Notes: generated by a model from the letters alone, not told the origin. Shown: positions 22,243 to 34,169, numbered from the stretch's first letter. The stretch: DNA of 38,556 nucleotides from Jaapia argillacea MUCL 33604 (GCA_000697665.1 KL197714.1:1-38556); one strand, 5' to 3'. Made by a program: numbers and translations.

Positions 22243-24353
22243 GAACTTTTTTTGTGGAACGTCTTGCCGCGTGCGAGCAGGTCGTTCACCTGGTTACTCT
22301 CGTGTCTCTACCTCGGTGCTCGCCCTTCGAGCCGTCTCTGACCCAAAAAAATGTCCCGCTGCTCAATCCGACTCCCATCCATCACTCGACCCTATGCTCC
22401 ACGAACTCTTGCCATTGTTATCTTGTCCTCCTTTGTCTCTTCGAACTACCCTCCCGATACCCGTCCACCTCCGGCCCCTGCCTTCCCCCCAGGACCACCC
22501 GCCAAGCTCTATGATCACCCCTCACTGAATTATGCTTCAAACCTAAGCGACACCTTCATTCCATGCTCTCCCTACGGTTTCTATCCGCCATCACGACTCG
22601 ACTGAAACTCCCGCCTCTGCTTCCTCCTTTACCATCCTCCTCATTGACGATGACTCATTTTGGGATTATATCTAATTCTTTCCGACACCCACGTTGACCA
22701 GTTCCACACATTTACGGTTGACTCTCCATCTTGGTTCCTTTCCACCTCTCCATCTGGTTGCACTTTTTTCTCCTCGTGCTTGCTCTCATTGCTTAATCGA
22801 TGCTGCGGAAAAGCGCTTCACCGACTTTGTGTTTTTTGTCTCCGTCTCTTCTTTCCGTTGTTACGCAAAGAACGTGTTATGTATGATAGTTCTGGTGTAT
22901 AAGAAGACTTTGAAACAAGGACGTTGTTCCCAACCCAAAACCACATAAACAATCTAACAAGAGCTTGAGACAATCATCGTCGACGCAATTGGCCCATCAA
23001 ACTTTCCATTACACCAGATCTCCATCGTGGATTCTTTCGAAGGCTAAAAAGGTGCCGCGTGGGGATGAGGTACGAACCAACTGAATGGTGCCTCCTCCCC
23101 CGGGGCTGAGATGGAAAGTAGCGGCCGTTTGGCGTGAGCTTGTTTACCGCTAGACGCTCGCGTGAATAGATTCCGTTCTCCCCGGTCGGGTGCAGTCGAC
23201 CTTGTTGGGGTATTTATCTGATGGAAAGAGATGGTAGAAGGGGAACATCTGATTAGACAAGGAGATGAGGGGCTGTGGTTTGTCTTCACGGTTGTGGGGT
23301 ATTGGGTGATATCCCACTTCTGGAGAGAAGGCGTGGAGACAGCTCCGAGCATCGGGGACTTGGACTTTTGCTATTCGTTGAAGGGGTGTGGATATGACAG
23401 AATGCCAAGGAGGGTCGAGGGAGGTAACAGCATTTTGGCATGACAGATTGACAGTCGGTGTGAGGAACAGTCCCACTGTGGGGTTCCAAAGGACGGGGAT
23501 GCCTGCGGAACCTTGAAGGATCGGAGTTCGTAGGTCTAGAAGATGTCCTGGTCTTCTTTTGATACGAGTTGAGACAAACAGGACGAGAAGTGGGAGATAC
23601 ACACCGGCGTGAATCAGGGCAGTACGAGTCTGGTGGGTGGTTCGTGCTGATATCGTTGAGACGGGGAAAGCAACCCTGCGTATCCAGGGGACCAAACAAG
23701 TTTCCGTGAATGAAGTGTCAGAGTTGACCGGCGTAAACCCTTGATCATTGTCATTGTACGTCGGAACTGGAGGGACTATTTTTCGTCGGTGCCTCGATTC
23801 TAAGACAGGCTAGGAGGGTGTGTCGCAACTGGAGACGAAACCTTACTCACCTGGAGAATGATGGAAAGGCCCAAGAGACGATGATGGGGAATTCATCGCT
23901 GGTGCTTCGATATCTCGAGGCTTCTATGGTCATATTATAGTATCAGAGTAATGTTAACGAGCGATATTCGGGCAGGGTGGCTTGCCGTTGGAGCTAGAAG
24001 AGTATGCAATAATCAATGGTGAACTTGAGTTGATACTCAAAAATAGATGAACGAACCTGGCTCCCCTGAGTGCTTGGGCTCTCTTTGGCTGGTGTGATGG
24101 AATTTGACTTCAGAGACTCTGATCGTGACCACATTGGGAGGCTTACAGGCGAACCGCAATGTCGAAGACGCTGTCAAGCTGTTGGGTTTGCCACCTTTTC
24201 CTCGTCTCCCGTGACTCGCCAACGACAATTTCTCACACTTGCCAGTGATCCCAACTTCGCTACCATGAACCCTTGGATCTGATCCCACTCACCAGTGCTG
24301 GCACGAGGACAGGCCAACAAAGCTCAAGCTCAGCAAGTATCGAGATCTATGAG
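22243..24353. other. Intergenic, no supportable gene
   Basis: The first part is the CT-rich 3' flank of the bHLH gene; an ATG-initiated 84-residue frame at 22351 and several minus-strand frames at 23044-23700 lack family support or proper starts. The right end is the promoter side of the GPI3 gene. Confidence 0.4.
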
Positions 24354-26155
24354 ATGGAACCCCTAGCGATTGCGTGCGTTAGCCAAGTCATTTACGACCT
24401 TGCTGCTGCTAATACACCCCAATTACAGCATGATATGCGACTTTTTCCACCCAAATGTCGGCGGAGTGGAGAATCACATATATATGCTGAGTTGCAAGCT
24501 ACGAGAGAGAGGACATAAGGTGGATTCGAACAATGCCCTGGAGAACCCCGTCTGACGCGATGGCTACTCAGGTTATCATCATAACGCATAGTCACCCGCC
24601 AGATAGGGTGGGGATCCGTTGGCTCTGTCCGTCTTTGAAGGTGTACTATATACCATTCCCGACTCTTGTTTCCTCCGCCACTCTCCCAAATTTCTTCACA
24701 TTCCTTCCCTACCTCCGCACCATCCTCCTCCGAGAGCATATCACTCTTATCCACTCTCATGCAAGCTTGTCTTCCTTGGCCCACGAAGGGATCCTTCACG
24801 CCCACCTTCTCGGTGTTCGTACCGTCTTCACTGACCACAGCTTGTTCGGGTTCGACGACGCTGCGAGTATCCTCACGAATAAACTCATCGAGGCGGCCCT
24901 AAGGAACGTCGATGCGGTCATCTGTGTATCGCATACGGGGTACATTGTTTGCCCTACTTCCACGAAAGCAGATGACCTACTAATTCAGCCGCGAGAATAC
25001 AGTTCTTCGTGCTCAACTATTTGAGAACCGTCAATCGGAACAACCACTGAAACCAAGTGCATATGTTAATCCCAATGTCTATGTGGTCCCTAATGCCCTT
25101 GTGGCAGAACGGTTCAAACCAGCGGAGTCGTCACCGACATCTGATACAGGTACTCCTTTTTGTTTCTACAAGTTCGACGTCTCCCATTCATCTCCCATTC
25201 ACGCCCACAGTTACCATCGTGGTAGTTTCTCGCTTGGCTTATCGCAAGGGCATAGATCTTTTGGTCGCCACTGCGCCCCGAATCTGTGCAACCTTCCCGA
25301 AAGTCAAGTTTATTGTCGGTACGTCGATCTATGTAGAATTTTGCCCCGAAGGCGTCTGAACACAAAGATGGACAGGTGGCGACGGCCCTAAGATGGTCGA
25401 ACTTCTCCAGATGCGAGAGAAACATCTCCTGCAAGACCGGATAGAGCTACTAGGACCAGTTCGTCCAGGTGACGTTCGCGATGTTAGCTCCTTTCGCAAC
25501 TCAACGAAATCCTTCAGCTCGATAATCCTGATCTCCTCATTTAGGTGCTGGTCCGCGGTTCGATATTCATGAACACATCATTGACGGAATCGTTCGGCAT
25601 TGCGATTCTCGAAGCCGCCTGTGCTGGACTCTACGTCGTATCCACTCGCGTCGGAGGCGTTCCGGAGATTTTGCCCCAAGATATGATCTCTTTCGCAAAT
25701 CCAGACGAAGATGGTGACTTCTCCCCCTTATCGTCTCCGTAACGTCTCTTCTCACTCTCATCACAGATGTATTTCGTGCCATGTCAGAGGCCATCGAGTT
25801 GGTGTCCAAAGGCCAACGCGACCCCATGCAAGCTCACGAACGCGTCCGTCAATTCTACGACTGGAGTCAAATCGCACATCGCACGGAGGTTGTGTATGAT
25901 ACTGTGCTCAAGTCTGAAGCGAGAGACTTATGGACGAGGATTCGACGGTTGGACGTTCCATTTGGTGATGGCCAATTAATTGCTGAACCGAGTGTTGGTT
26001 TTTACAGGACAATGGAGCTTGGACCTTTTTCCGGACCTATCTTCACGATCATCTTGATCGTGGACTGTTTGTTCTTCATGGTCCTCGAGTGGTTCATGCC
26101 ACGAGAAGATATTGACTATGTACGAGTGGGGTGGGAAACCCCGAAGTCCTCATGA
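24354..26155 (+). CDS. GPI3: GPI-GlcNAc transferase catalytic subunit GPI3 / PIG-A
   Basis: Nine exons: 24354-24373, 24429-24519, 24572-24939, 24989-25149, 25211-25318, 25376-25482, 25545-25713, 25767-25947, 26008-26155; 450 residues. It is a GT4 glycosyltransferase that moves GlcNAc from UDP-GlcNAc to phosphatidylinositol on the cytosolic face of the ER, the first step of GPI-anchor synthesis. Diagnostic stretches are [19 protein letters not shown] (7-25), [14 protein letters not shown] (38-51), [40 protein letters not shown] and the EX7E motif ESFGIAILE (E300, E308). A single C-terminal membrane segment (about 412-428) ends in LEWFMP, as in PIG-A. The 20-nt first exon was picked because its join gives the conserved AMICDFFHP. 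The last intron (60 nt) is stop-free, so retention would add 20 residues. Confidence 0.95.
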
Positions 26156-27095
26156 CTCTTTTTTGGCTTGGCTATGAACTTCTCCCCTTCTCTTCACATT
26201 TTTCTCGTTTCTCAGATCCAGCTTGTCCTGAGTTGCTTATCATCTGGATCTGGCTTGACGTCGCCGTTTTGATCCAACAGTTGGGTTGGACCATTCCACC
26301 CCTCTTGAACTGCAATACAACCCGAGGCTTTTCAATCTACCCTCCCTTCCGTTTACGCGACTGAAATCGGTCTCAATCGCTTTTGATACGACGATCTATC
26401 TTTGGTACCATTTCACTGTCGCCCTGAGGCTGTGCAATACCTCGTTCTCCGAAGGTACCACATGCACTTTTCTTGGAGCAGTCCCACCCCGGGCGAGCCT
26501 TTGGAACGTTACTATTCGTATCGTATCGTATCACAGGCGCACCGAGTTCTTACCTCTTCGGCCTATTTCGGCGTCCTGCATCGAGTGTGCGAATGGCTGT
26601 TCTAGAGATGCTATCAGGTCGCTTCACCTTCTAAGCTCCACCCCTCTCAGCGACGGAAACATATCTTACCATGCGGTCGATCGCAAACTCCCGTCATCTG
26701 CGAGGATTGGCTTTCCTCCGGTCCATGCGTTTGGTTGATTGTGCGTCATGGTGGCCACAAGTTCAAAGGTTTGCCATCCGACCTACGGACAATGGGATGC
26801 ATCTGACGACAATATCTACAGAGCCCGCACGACAACCACAGCCCAGAAGATCGTTTGGTGGCATGCCATTGGTATAACTTAATCCATCATGATCAACTTT
26901 CCTGATGTAGCAGAGAGGACGTTCCGGTTCTCATGCTAAACATGTGTCTTTCCGTGTACGTGACGGCATCCCACCCACCTTCTATCGCCGGTGATTGGGT
27001 CAAGAATATGAAACTAGTTGTCTCAGGTACTGCTCCGCCTCTCATCGAGGCGATATAACAACTCAGGGATCTCGCCTTTTTCAATCACCTTCTCG
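26156..27095. other. Intergenic; unassigned open frame
   Basis: A 150-codon plus-strand frame (26286-26738) without an ATG near its start reads like a leucine-rich fragment at first, but no repeat register or known motif could be confirmed. The right end carries the promoter of DUF6534 copy 2. Confidence 0.3.
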
Positions 27096-29106
27096 ATGAC
27101 TTGCGAAACCGCTTCAATTAGTTTCGGTCTTGGGATCTTTTATATTGGAATTGTAATTGGAGCCATGTTCGTCCCCCGCGCCTCTTTTGATGGTGGTTTG
27201 AATCTCATCATGTCACTCATAGCCTGTTTGGAATCACTGTTATGCAAGTCTATGTATATTACAGCCACTATCCGGAGGACCGAATTTCTTTGAAAATATC
27301 AGTACGCCAATTTTTCCCAGCAAGAATTCATGGCGATCGTTCTGACAACTTGCGGCATAATAGATAGCAGCTTTATGGTCAGTTGCAGTACAACTACGGT
27401 TTCCGATCGCCCCCATCGCTCAATGTTAAGACAGTGTTTTCGACACATTGCATCTGATAGCATGTGTCGACATAGGCTATCGCTACCTCATTACAGATGC
27501 ATGTAATCCAACTTTCATGAACAGTAGCTTCTGGTGGGTGGCATCATTGCGAGCAACTAGCCAACCGCTCACGTAGCTCTACAGGAGTCTTCGGGTTCGT
27601 TTCCACTTCTTATCCGAGCTATAGTCCTAAGCCATCACCTCATGCCCCTTTAGACTGCTCCCATTAGCCGCGTACTGTGGATCTCAGTGGACTTCCGTTA
27701 ACTTCGAACTAATCCACTATCACCTGCAGATGTTTGCCACGCGCCTTGTCCAATGGTATGGACTCACTCTCGATGGTTTATGCCGCGCCGATTAAAAAAC
27801 ACCACACGCAGCGTATACCTGGCAGGAATATGGAAATGTATTCATTTATACCATTGTTTGTGGTAGTGCTGCTCACCTTCCTGCAGTGCGCTCTCAACTA
27901 TTCGGGACTGGGCAACACCGACTCGTATCGCGTATCGTTGCTGTCGTATTTGCGTTGTTGCTCATGGGTAGGCATTTTCCGCTTCGTCCGAGACTACTTA
28001 TATCCATCTTGCCATTCCGCCAGGCGCTGGTCCTGGTAAGCTGTCCCCGACCGTTGGTTCAACTTCCCACTGATTATGAGATTCAGTGGAAATTGTAACC
28101 GTGTAAGTCGTTCTGCGATAAAAGCCACATCGATGCCGATTTGATCACAACTTGTAGTGCAATAATACCTGACCTGAACGTCGAAGAGCGGCAAGTAAGT
28201 GACATGATTCACTAGCTATCTCGATTAGTAAGATCCATATCCCCTGATATCCTAACAGTGGTGGGGGTGGCTGGAACTGGCAACATCGGCGTTCCTTGAT
28301 TGTTGTATCGCAGGTACTTCCCCTGCCTCAACTATACCCAAGCTCCTGTCCTCACTGAATTATCTCTCGGACTTAGCCACCATGATCTTGCTCATCCGTC
28401 GTGGTTTGCATGGAGGCCGCCGGTCAGTTTCTTGATCGCCGATATTTCGTATTGACCTTCAAGGTAGAATGAAATCTTTGACATCAACGCTCATTCAATA
28501 CACCATCGCGTCGGGTCTTATCACGAGGTACCTCCCTTCCTCTCTTAAATCTCCTTGATTGCGCTCAATTCTTTGTTGCAGCTTGACGTGCGTCATATAC
28601 CTTCTACTGGTATGCTCCTATCGCAAGAAGTCATCTGAGATATTAAATAACCATGCCTTGTTTAATAGTATGTTGTGGATACAGGCTCAATCTCATTTGG
28701 CGCCATCGAGCCCTGTGTCAGCGGTGGTAATACCTACTAAATCTCGGTGTGCCACAATTCTGATATCCTTTCAGTGTACTCAATCTCCATGTTGGCGAAG
28801 TTCGTTGGCTTCGTTTCTCCTCATTCTTCGATGCCTCTGATAGCAGTAACAACCTTCTTCGACAGGTTAAATGCCCGGGAACATCTTCGACGACGGCTTT
28901 CCGAAGCTCCCATCACTATGGATTTGTCTCGCCAGATCGAATTTCGCCAAGGCAGTGGCACCGCGGTGGAGCTGACCAAAGAGGGTGTTGCACAGGTTGG
29001 TTGCCCATGTTTATCGTGTAGTATTGACCCTTCTGATTCACTTTACCTTGCATTGCCGCCATCATCACAGTCCTCGGCCGGGCCGGGCGCTGCACACTCA
29101 GTTTGA
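27096..29106 (+). CDS. DUF6534 membrane protein, copy 2 (18 exons)
   Basis: Exons: 27096-27166, 27223-27301, 27364-27377, 27435-27533, 27585-27594, 27730-27755, 27812-27837, 27887-27967, 28024-28035, 28087-28102, 28158-28194, 28259-28313, 28377-28422, 28468-28527, 28582-28609, 28669-28726, 28775-28799, 28866-29106; 327 residues, no stop. It shares with copy 1 the motifs LFGIT.MQ.Y.Y, DIGYRYLITD.CNP, SSFW, LDC.I, MKSLT.TLI.YTIA.GLIT and LNAREHLR. About seven membrane segments are expected; the C-terminal tail is polar. Exon lengths match copy 1 except exons 1, 8 and 18. The last 110 nt of exon 18 are uncertain because an alternative donor lies at about 28996. Function is unknown. It lies 0.94 kb after GPI3, on the same strand. 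Confidence 0.85.
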
Positions 29107-29600
29107 TGTAGCAGACAACTGTCGAGTGACTACTGGCATGGAATTCTGGGACATTTGTATTCCCCATCCACCACTAAGATCATGTTGTTTCTCGAGTGAA
29201 TTCTCCACCGCAGGCACACCGTCTTATTCATTGGGGCTCTGTTGAGTGATATGGCCACTGTTCACTGGCGGGCGAAGGCTTATCAGGTATTATCAGGTAA
29301 ATGCTCCCCGTTTGACGGGATGTCAGCTCGACCTGACACCCCATTTTACCACCAACATCAGAAAGTCCTGTTCACGTCTCCGCGAGTTCATCAAACGACG
29401 TGCCCTGACAGTGTCCTGTGTGACTGTCCTGGGATGGATCATCTGTTATTGATGTACTTTGAAGCTACACCATTATGCTTGACCTCATGGGTTTCACGTT
29501 GTCCAGCTTCCATGATGTGTTTCAACCACGTCAATATACGGCCATTGACCTGGAAGAAGTCTGAAATGAAGGCTATTCGCACCGCCATCACTTCACCATC
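29107..29600. other. Intergenic, no gene recognised
   Basis: A plus-strand frame (29242-29664) runs into the left arm of the inverted repeat. It has no known motif and no clear splice pattern. Confidence 0.3.
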
Positions 29601-30428
29601 GAGGGATCGTTCGATGGGTATTCTTCGATTGGGTTTGATGGGAGCAAAAAGGACAGAAGTGTGATTTGAGTCACAGAAACGGTCAAGCCCCGAAGTGCCG
29701 GAACAACCGAGGGCGTGGCATCGTTGAGAACGGTGGCAGAGTGGTCGTGTTCGCTGTTGTGGTAAGTGATGACAACAGCTTAATGGTTTACAGTTTCATT
29801 TAGGGTCGCAAAAAATCGATAAAAATCTGGGAAAAAATATGAATTATGAAGGAGAAGTCTACTATGCCTGTCTCTGAATATATGGTGTCTTTTGAGACCA
29901 AAAGTGTGAGAAGTGAGGAGGAGGTGGAGGAGAAAGGGTAGGGTGAGGGTGATGAAGAGGGGAGGGGGGGAGTGAAGAGGAGTTAGGGAGGGAGAAGGCC
30001 CCAGGGAGGGAGAGAGAGGGGAAGAAGAAGAGGGGGAGGGAGGGATGAGAGAGAGAGGGAATATGGGAATAGGGAGAGGGGGGGAGGGAAGAGGGGGGGG
30101 AAGCAAAGAGGGGGGGGAGGGAAGAGGGAAGAGGGGGAAGAGCCTCCTCCTCACTTCTCACACTTTTGGTCTCAAACAACACCATATATTCAGAGATAGG
30201 CATAGTATACTTCTCCTTCATAATCCATATTTTTTTCCCATATTCTTTTATCGATTTTTTGCGACCCTAAATGAAGCTGTAAACCATTAAGCCGTTGTCA
30301 TCACTTGCAACAGCGAATACGACCACTCTGCTGCTGTTCTCAACCGTTTCTGTGACTCAAATCACGCTTCTGTGTCATTTTGGCTTCCATCAAACCCAAT
30401 CGAATGATACTCATCGAACGAACCCTCT
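29601..30428. mobile_element. Inverted-repeat (fold-back) element with polypurine core
   Basis: Left arm about 29601-29922 and right arm about 30143-30428 are reverse complements at roughly 85-90 percent by eye, for example gattgggtttgatgg, tgatttgagtcacagaaacg, agggtcgcaaaaaatcgat and gagaccaaaagtgtgagaag. The left arm carries about 41 extra bases near 29684-29724. The arms flank a strongly purine-rich core. I found no clear target duplication and the outer edges fade, so it may be an old non-autonomous element or an inverted duplication. Confidence 0.6.
29907..30142 (+). repeat. Polypurine tract (about 236 bp, G/A-rich)
   Basis: The plus strand is nearly all G and A with many runs of four to nine G. 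It is the loop of the surrounding inverted repeat. Such sequence can form triplex or G-quadruplex structure. Proline- and serine-rich minus-strand frames across it are by-products of composition. Confidence 0.85.
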
Positions 30429-32449
30429 CAAGTAGCCGCAAGGGTCTGATAGTATGAAACTTTGGGTGAGCTTCATTGTCATTTCTATTAGAGTTGTCGA
30501 GTCATTCGTCGGCTTAGGAATGGCTCTTCTCTTAGCTCCTTTGAGTTGCATGGGAACCGCGATGAGCAATACCTCAAAGTCTTCCTTAATCGTCATTCCA
30601 TCTGGTTTCAAGTTCTTAGGTTTGCGATGAGCGAAACTCCTTCCCTCCTGCCTCGTACCGGTGCAGGAGCCTTCTATGTCGGGATTGTCATCGGTTCGAT
30701 GTATGTCTTTCCTCTCACACATCGATCTCTACTGACTCGAACGTTCATAGACTTTTCGGGATCACCATTCTCCAAGTGTACCTATTGTAGTCGTGGGTTT
30801 GCTGACGGTTTACTGCTGAAACTATCTGTATGTGTCTGTCATCTTTATCCGGACCCTATGAGCACATTATATTTTATCGCAGGTGGCTGCGCTCTGGTAC
30901 GAACAACCTTAATGCTTCGGAACCCGTTATTTACCACAGCTTCATCAGTTTCCTGGACGGACTTCATCTTGTCTTCGTCGTTCACGTTGGCTACCATTAT
31001 CTCATCGTTGATGTCAACGACCCGGAGGTCCTGGAAGAGGGCTTTTGGTGAGTCAATTCCTTCAGAGACGTCCGATATTTGATTAACAAGGGATTCAGGA
31101 GTCTCCAGGTCAGTAGTTTCCTGCTTTTATATGGTTCACTTCTGACTAATGACTAGGCTACACCCATTGCTCGGGTATGAGTGCCTGAGATTTTTTGTAG
31201 AGGAACAACGCTCAAGCACATTTGTAATTCCAGATTCTCGTTGCTCGCCTGGTACAATGGCAAGTACACAACATCATAACGGTAGAACTCAGCCACTGAA
31301 CAGCAACAACGTTAGCATCTATCTAGGCAGAATCTGGCGGAGTATGTGTGCACTCCCCGTACACCTGTTTCGATTGGATATTGAATTCTCACAGTGCTAT
31401 CCAAAGCCATTGGAAAATCTCGCGGACGCTGTCTTATGGTAGAAAACTCTCACTGGCACTAACACTGACCCAGATACTTTTCTAACATTTTCGTAGATAA
31501 TCACCGCCGTCATAGCAGCTTCCTCGTGTATAGGTTGGCCTTTTCCACGCATCTACAATACCGGTCGCTCACTACCAGATTTCCCAATTTTCCCGATTTC
31601 CAGCCGCCGGAATAGGTAAGATAACATAGTTTTCTTGGAGTTCGAACTGTGGACTACACTTCTCTGGATCTATCAGTGGTTATTGTTGCTCTGTGGGTGT
31701 CACTTCCATTACCTCCGACCGGAGATTAACCCCGCTCATGCGGCGCCACGGAAAGCGATGCTAGCACACAGTTTCGTGGGGTGAGTTTGCTGGCCGAAGG
31801 CAGCTTGGTTTCTCCCCTTAAATTTCCCATCGCAGTGGCCGGGATGGCTGGAATTCACCTCCTCCGCTTTTCTCGATTGTTGTATTACCGGTAATTCTAT
31901 CTCATATATTCTGAGCATGGTATCAGCAACGACTAATGTTCGCTTTGCCTCCGTAGTCTTGATGATCCTAGTCCTTCGCCGAGGCTTGAACGGAGGCCAA
32001 AGGTTTGTCTGTTCAAATTACTTGCTAGTAGCATCTCGTCAATGTCCCATCTAGAATGAAGACTTTGGCATCCACCCTCATCCAATACGCAATTGCAAGT
32101 GGACTTGTTACTAGGTGCGGTAGGGCTTCGTATCGTGATATCATAACGGACGTATTGACCAGCACCGTCTCATCAAGCGTGGCTTGTGTGACCTACCTGA
32201 TATTGGTGGGTAGAACAGTCGCACGACACCCTAAGCCATCGTCTGATAGTACTTGTTGACAGTATGAGCAAGTCAAGAACTCCTTTGCGTACGGTGCCAT
32301 GGAGGCGATTGTCAGCAGCTGTGAGCCCGCATCTGGTCGTCCTGTCCACCGGAACCTAACGGGTCACACAGTGTACGCGAACTCTTTGCTTGTCATGTAT
32401 GGGACGCACTCCATGACTTCGACTCGGAGTCTATTCTGACATCAATCCA

Positions 32450-32458
32450 GGTTAAATG
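32450..32458. repeat. Target-site duplication, left copy
   Basis: GGTTAAATG borders the left terminal inverted repeat and recurs exactly at 34170-34178. It covers the last base of the intron and the first eight bases of DUF6534 exon 18. Confidence 0.85.
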
Positions 32459-32710
32459 CAGGCTCCTTAAACCATCCGTCGCTACAGCGTTCTCGCTCCT
32501 TCATCCGAGGGCAAGATGGTGATGTGGCAACTTTGTTTGTACATATGTATAGAATTACTATATTAGGCTGAACAAGAGGAGGAGAACGCTGTAGGACGGC
32601 TGGCACAAATGGTCATCCGAGGATTCGCCGATCGACGAATATGGTGTCTGAGTCAGCCAACGAAACGTTGAATTCGTGTCGAAACCCCAGCTGGATAACC
32701 TCCACTCAAG
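32459..32710 (+). repeat. Left terminal inverted repeat
   Basis: 252 bp matching the reverse complement of 33909-34169 with a handful of mismatches, a 1-nt indel and one 8-nt deletion near 32692 (caattcgt is absent here). Confidence 0.9.
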
Positions 32711-33908
32711 CTCACTATCCTAGCATCAACGCGGGGGTGAGCATACTCAGATACTGATCATCGTGAGGTCATAAAAACATCAAAATACCCATATGATTAA
32801 AGTATAATCAATTATCTACCAAGATTTCTGGTCAATACGGTGTACAATCAAAAGGCGAGAGTTAACATGGTCCGGGAAGTGGGGGGTTGATTTGAAGAAG
32901 GGCTCAAGCGGGTGCGTTTGGCAAATTGGAGCGTCAATCGGGAGGATGGATAGCTTATCACACCAAGCTTTGGGAGAATTGAGAATGGGAAGGAAAGGGA
33001 TTGAGCATAACGAGTGTGCAGAGGGGAAGGTACTGGAAGTGTGACAGATGCGTCAATAATCCCTCGTCAGACTCAAGGATGCATGGATCTTCCGCGCCAA
33101 TTACACCTGTCCACCAACGCTCGAGATTTGCAGCGGCAAAATACTTGTGATGTCTTGACGCGGTCTGAAGCAATTATGACGAGAAGCTAGACTTGCAGGG
33201 AGAAAAGCAGGTTTTCACCGACAATGTAGATGCCGTTGATCCCCGTGGGTTGGGCAGGAATTGTTTGCGAGCGGACGAGTTGACGAGAAATCGGAACTGA
33301 CCGAGGCACGAAGATCCCCACAATCAGAGACCCAGGTAGCCAGGGTTGGGTAACAAGAAATGATATAGCAGGAAGGGAGCTGATGCCTTGTTGTCGACCA
33401 GCCTGACGTCTCAAATCGGCGAGGATACTTCGACACCGATATCGTGCCCTCTGCAACACCTCCAGACAAGTCAATCACCATCTCTCCAGTTAAAACAGCT
33501 AGATGAAGAGGTCCTGAAACCTATACTGATCCGGGTGGGATTTGGCATCGTTCGATGTTTTGATATTGACCGAAATGCCGGGGCCTACGCCATTAGGTTC
33601 AGTTCAGTCTCTTGACAGACCGAGTGGTTGCCACTGCTTGATGAGACCGAGGCCATGGACATCCGAGAACAAGACCCTCACACTCGAGATCGGAGACATG
33701 ACAGTTCAAAGCAGAATTTTGAGATCGATAGAAAGCGGCATCGGAAGGCGAGGTGAAGTGATATGGCATGGAGTAGCTACCACAGTGGGGCCGCAGGTTC
33801 AAACAAGCTGGCGGGATGTGGTAAACTGGCGAGATGCGGTAAACAAAGAATGAACGAAGACACATAAACCCGGAGCAAAAGTGAAGCGAGAGGACGAAGT
33901 GTTGTTGT

Positions 33909-34169
33909 CTTGAGTGGAGGTTATCCACGAATTGAGCTGGGGTTATCGACACGAATTCAACGTTTCGTTGGCTGACTCAGACACCATATTCGTCGATCGG
34001 CGAATCCTCGGATGACCATTTGTGCCAGCCGTCCTACAGCGTTCTCCTCCTCTTGTTCGGCCAAATATAGTAATTCGATACATATGTACAAACAAAGTTG
34101 CCACATCACCATCTTGCCCTCGGATGAAGGAGCGAGAACGCTGTAGCGACGGATGGTTTAAGGAGCCTG
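33909..34169 (-). repeat. Right terminal inverted repeat
   Basis: 261 bp, the inverted counterpart of 32459-32710. Its inner end reads cttgagtggaggttatcc on the plus strand. Confidence 0.9.

Larger units (their letters stand above)
32459..34169. mobile_element. Non-autonomous DNA transposon, Mutator-like (1,711 bp)
   Basis: The element begins CAGGCTCCTTAAACC and ends with its reverse complement. Terminal inverted repeats of about 250-260 bp are nearly identical and the whole is bordered by a perfect 9-bp duplication. Long inverted repeats with a 9-bp duplication are the usual profile of Mutator-like elements; hAT (8 bp) and KDZ elements are alternatives. The 1.2-kb interior has no frame longer than about 118 codons and no transposase motif, so it must be moved by an enzyme encoded elsewhere. 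High arm identity indicates recent insertion. Confidence 0.85.

Noticed and set aside
23150-23695. 181-codon minus-strand frame
   Set aside because: It starts at TTG, overlaps other open frames and shows no motif.
29780-30221. Pro/Ser/Leu-rich minus-strand frames
   Set aside because: They are translations of the polypurine tract and have no independent support.
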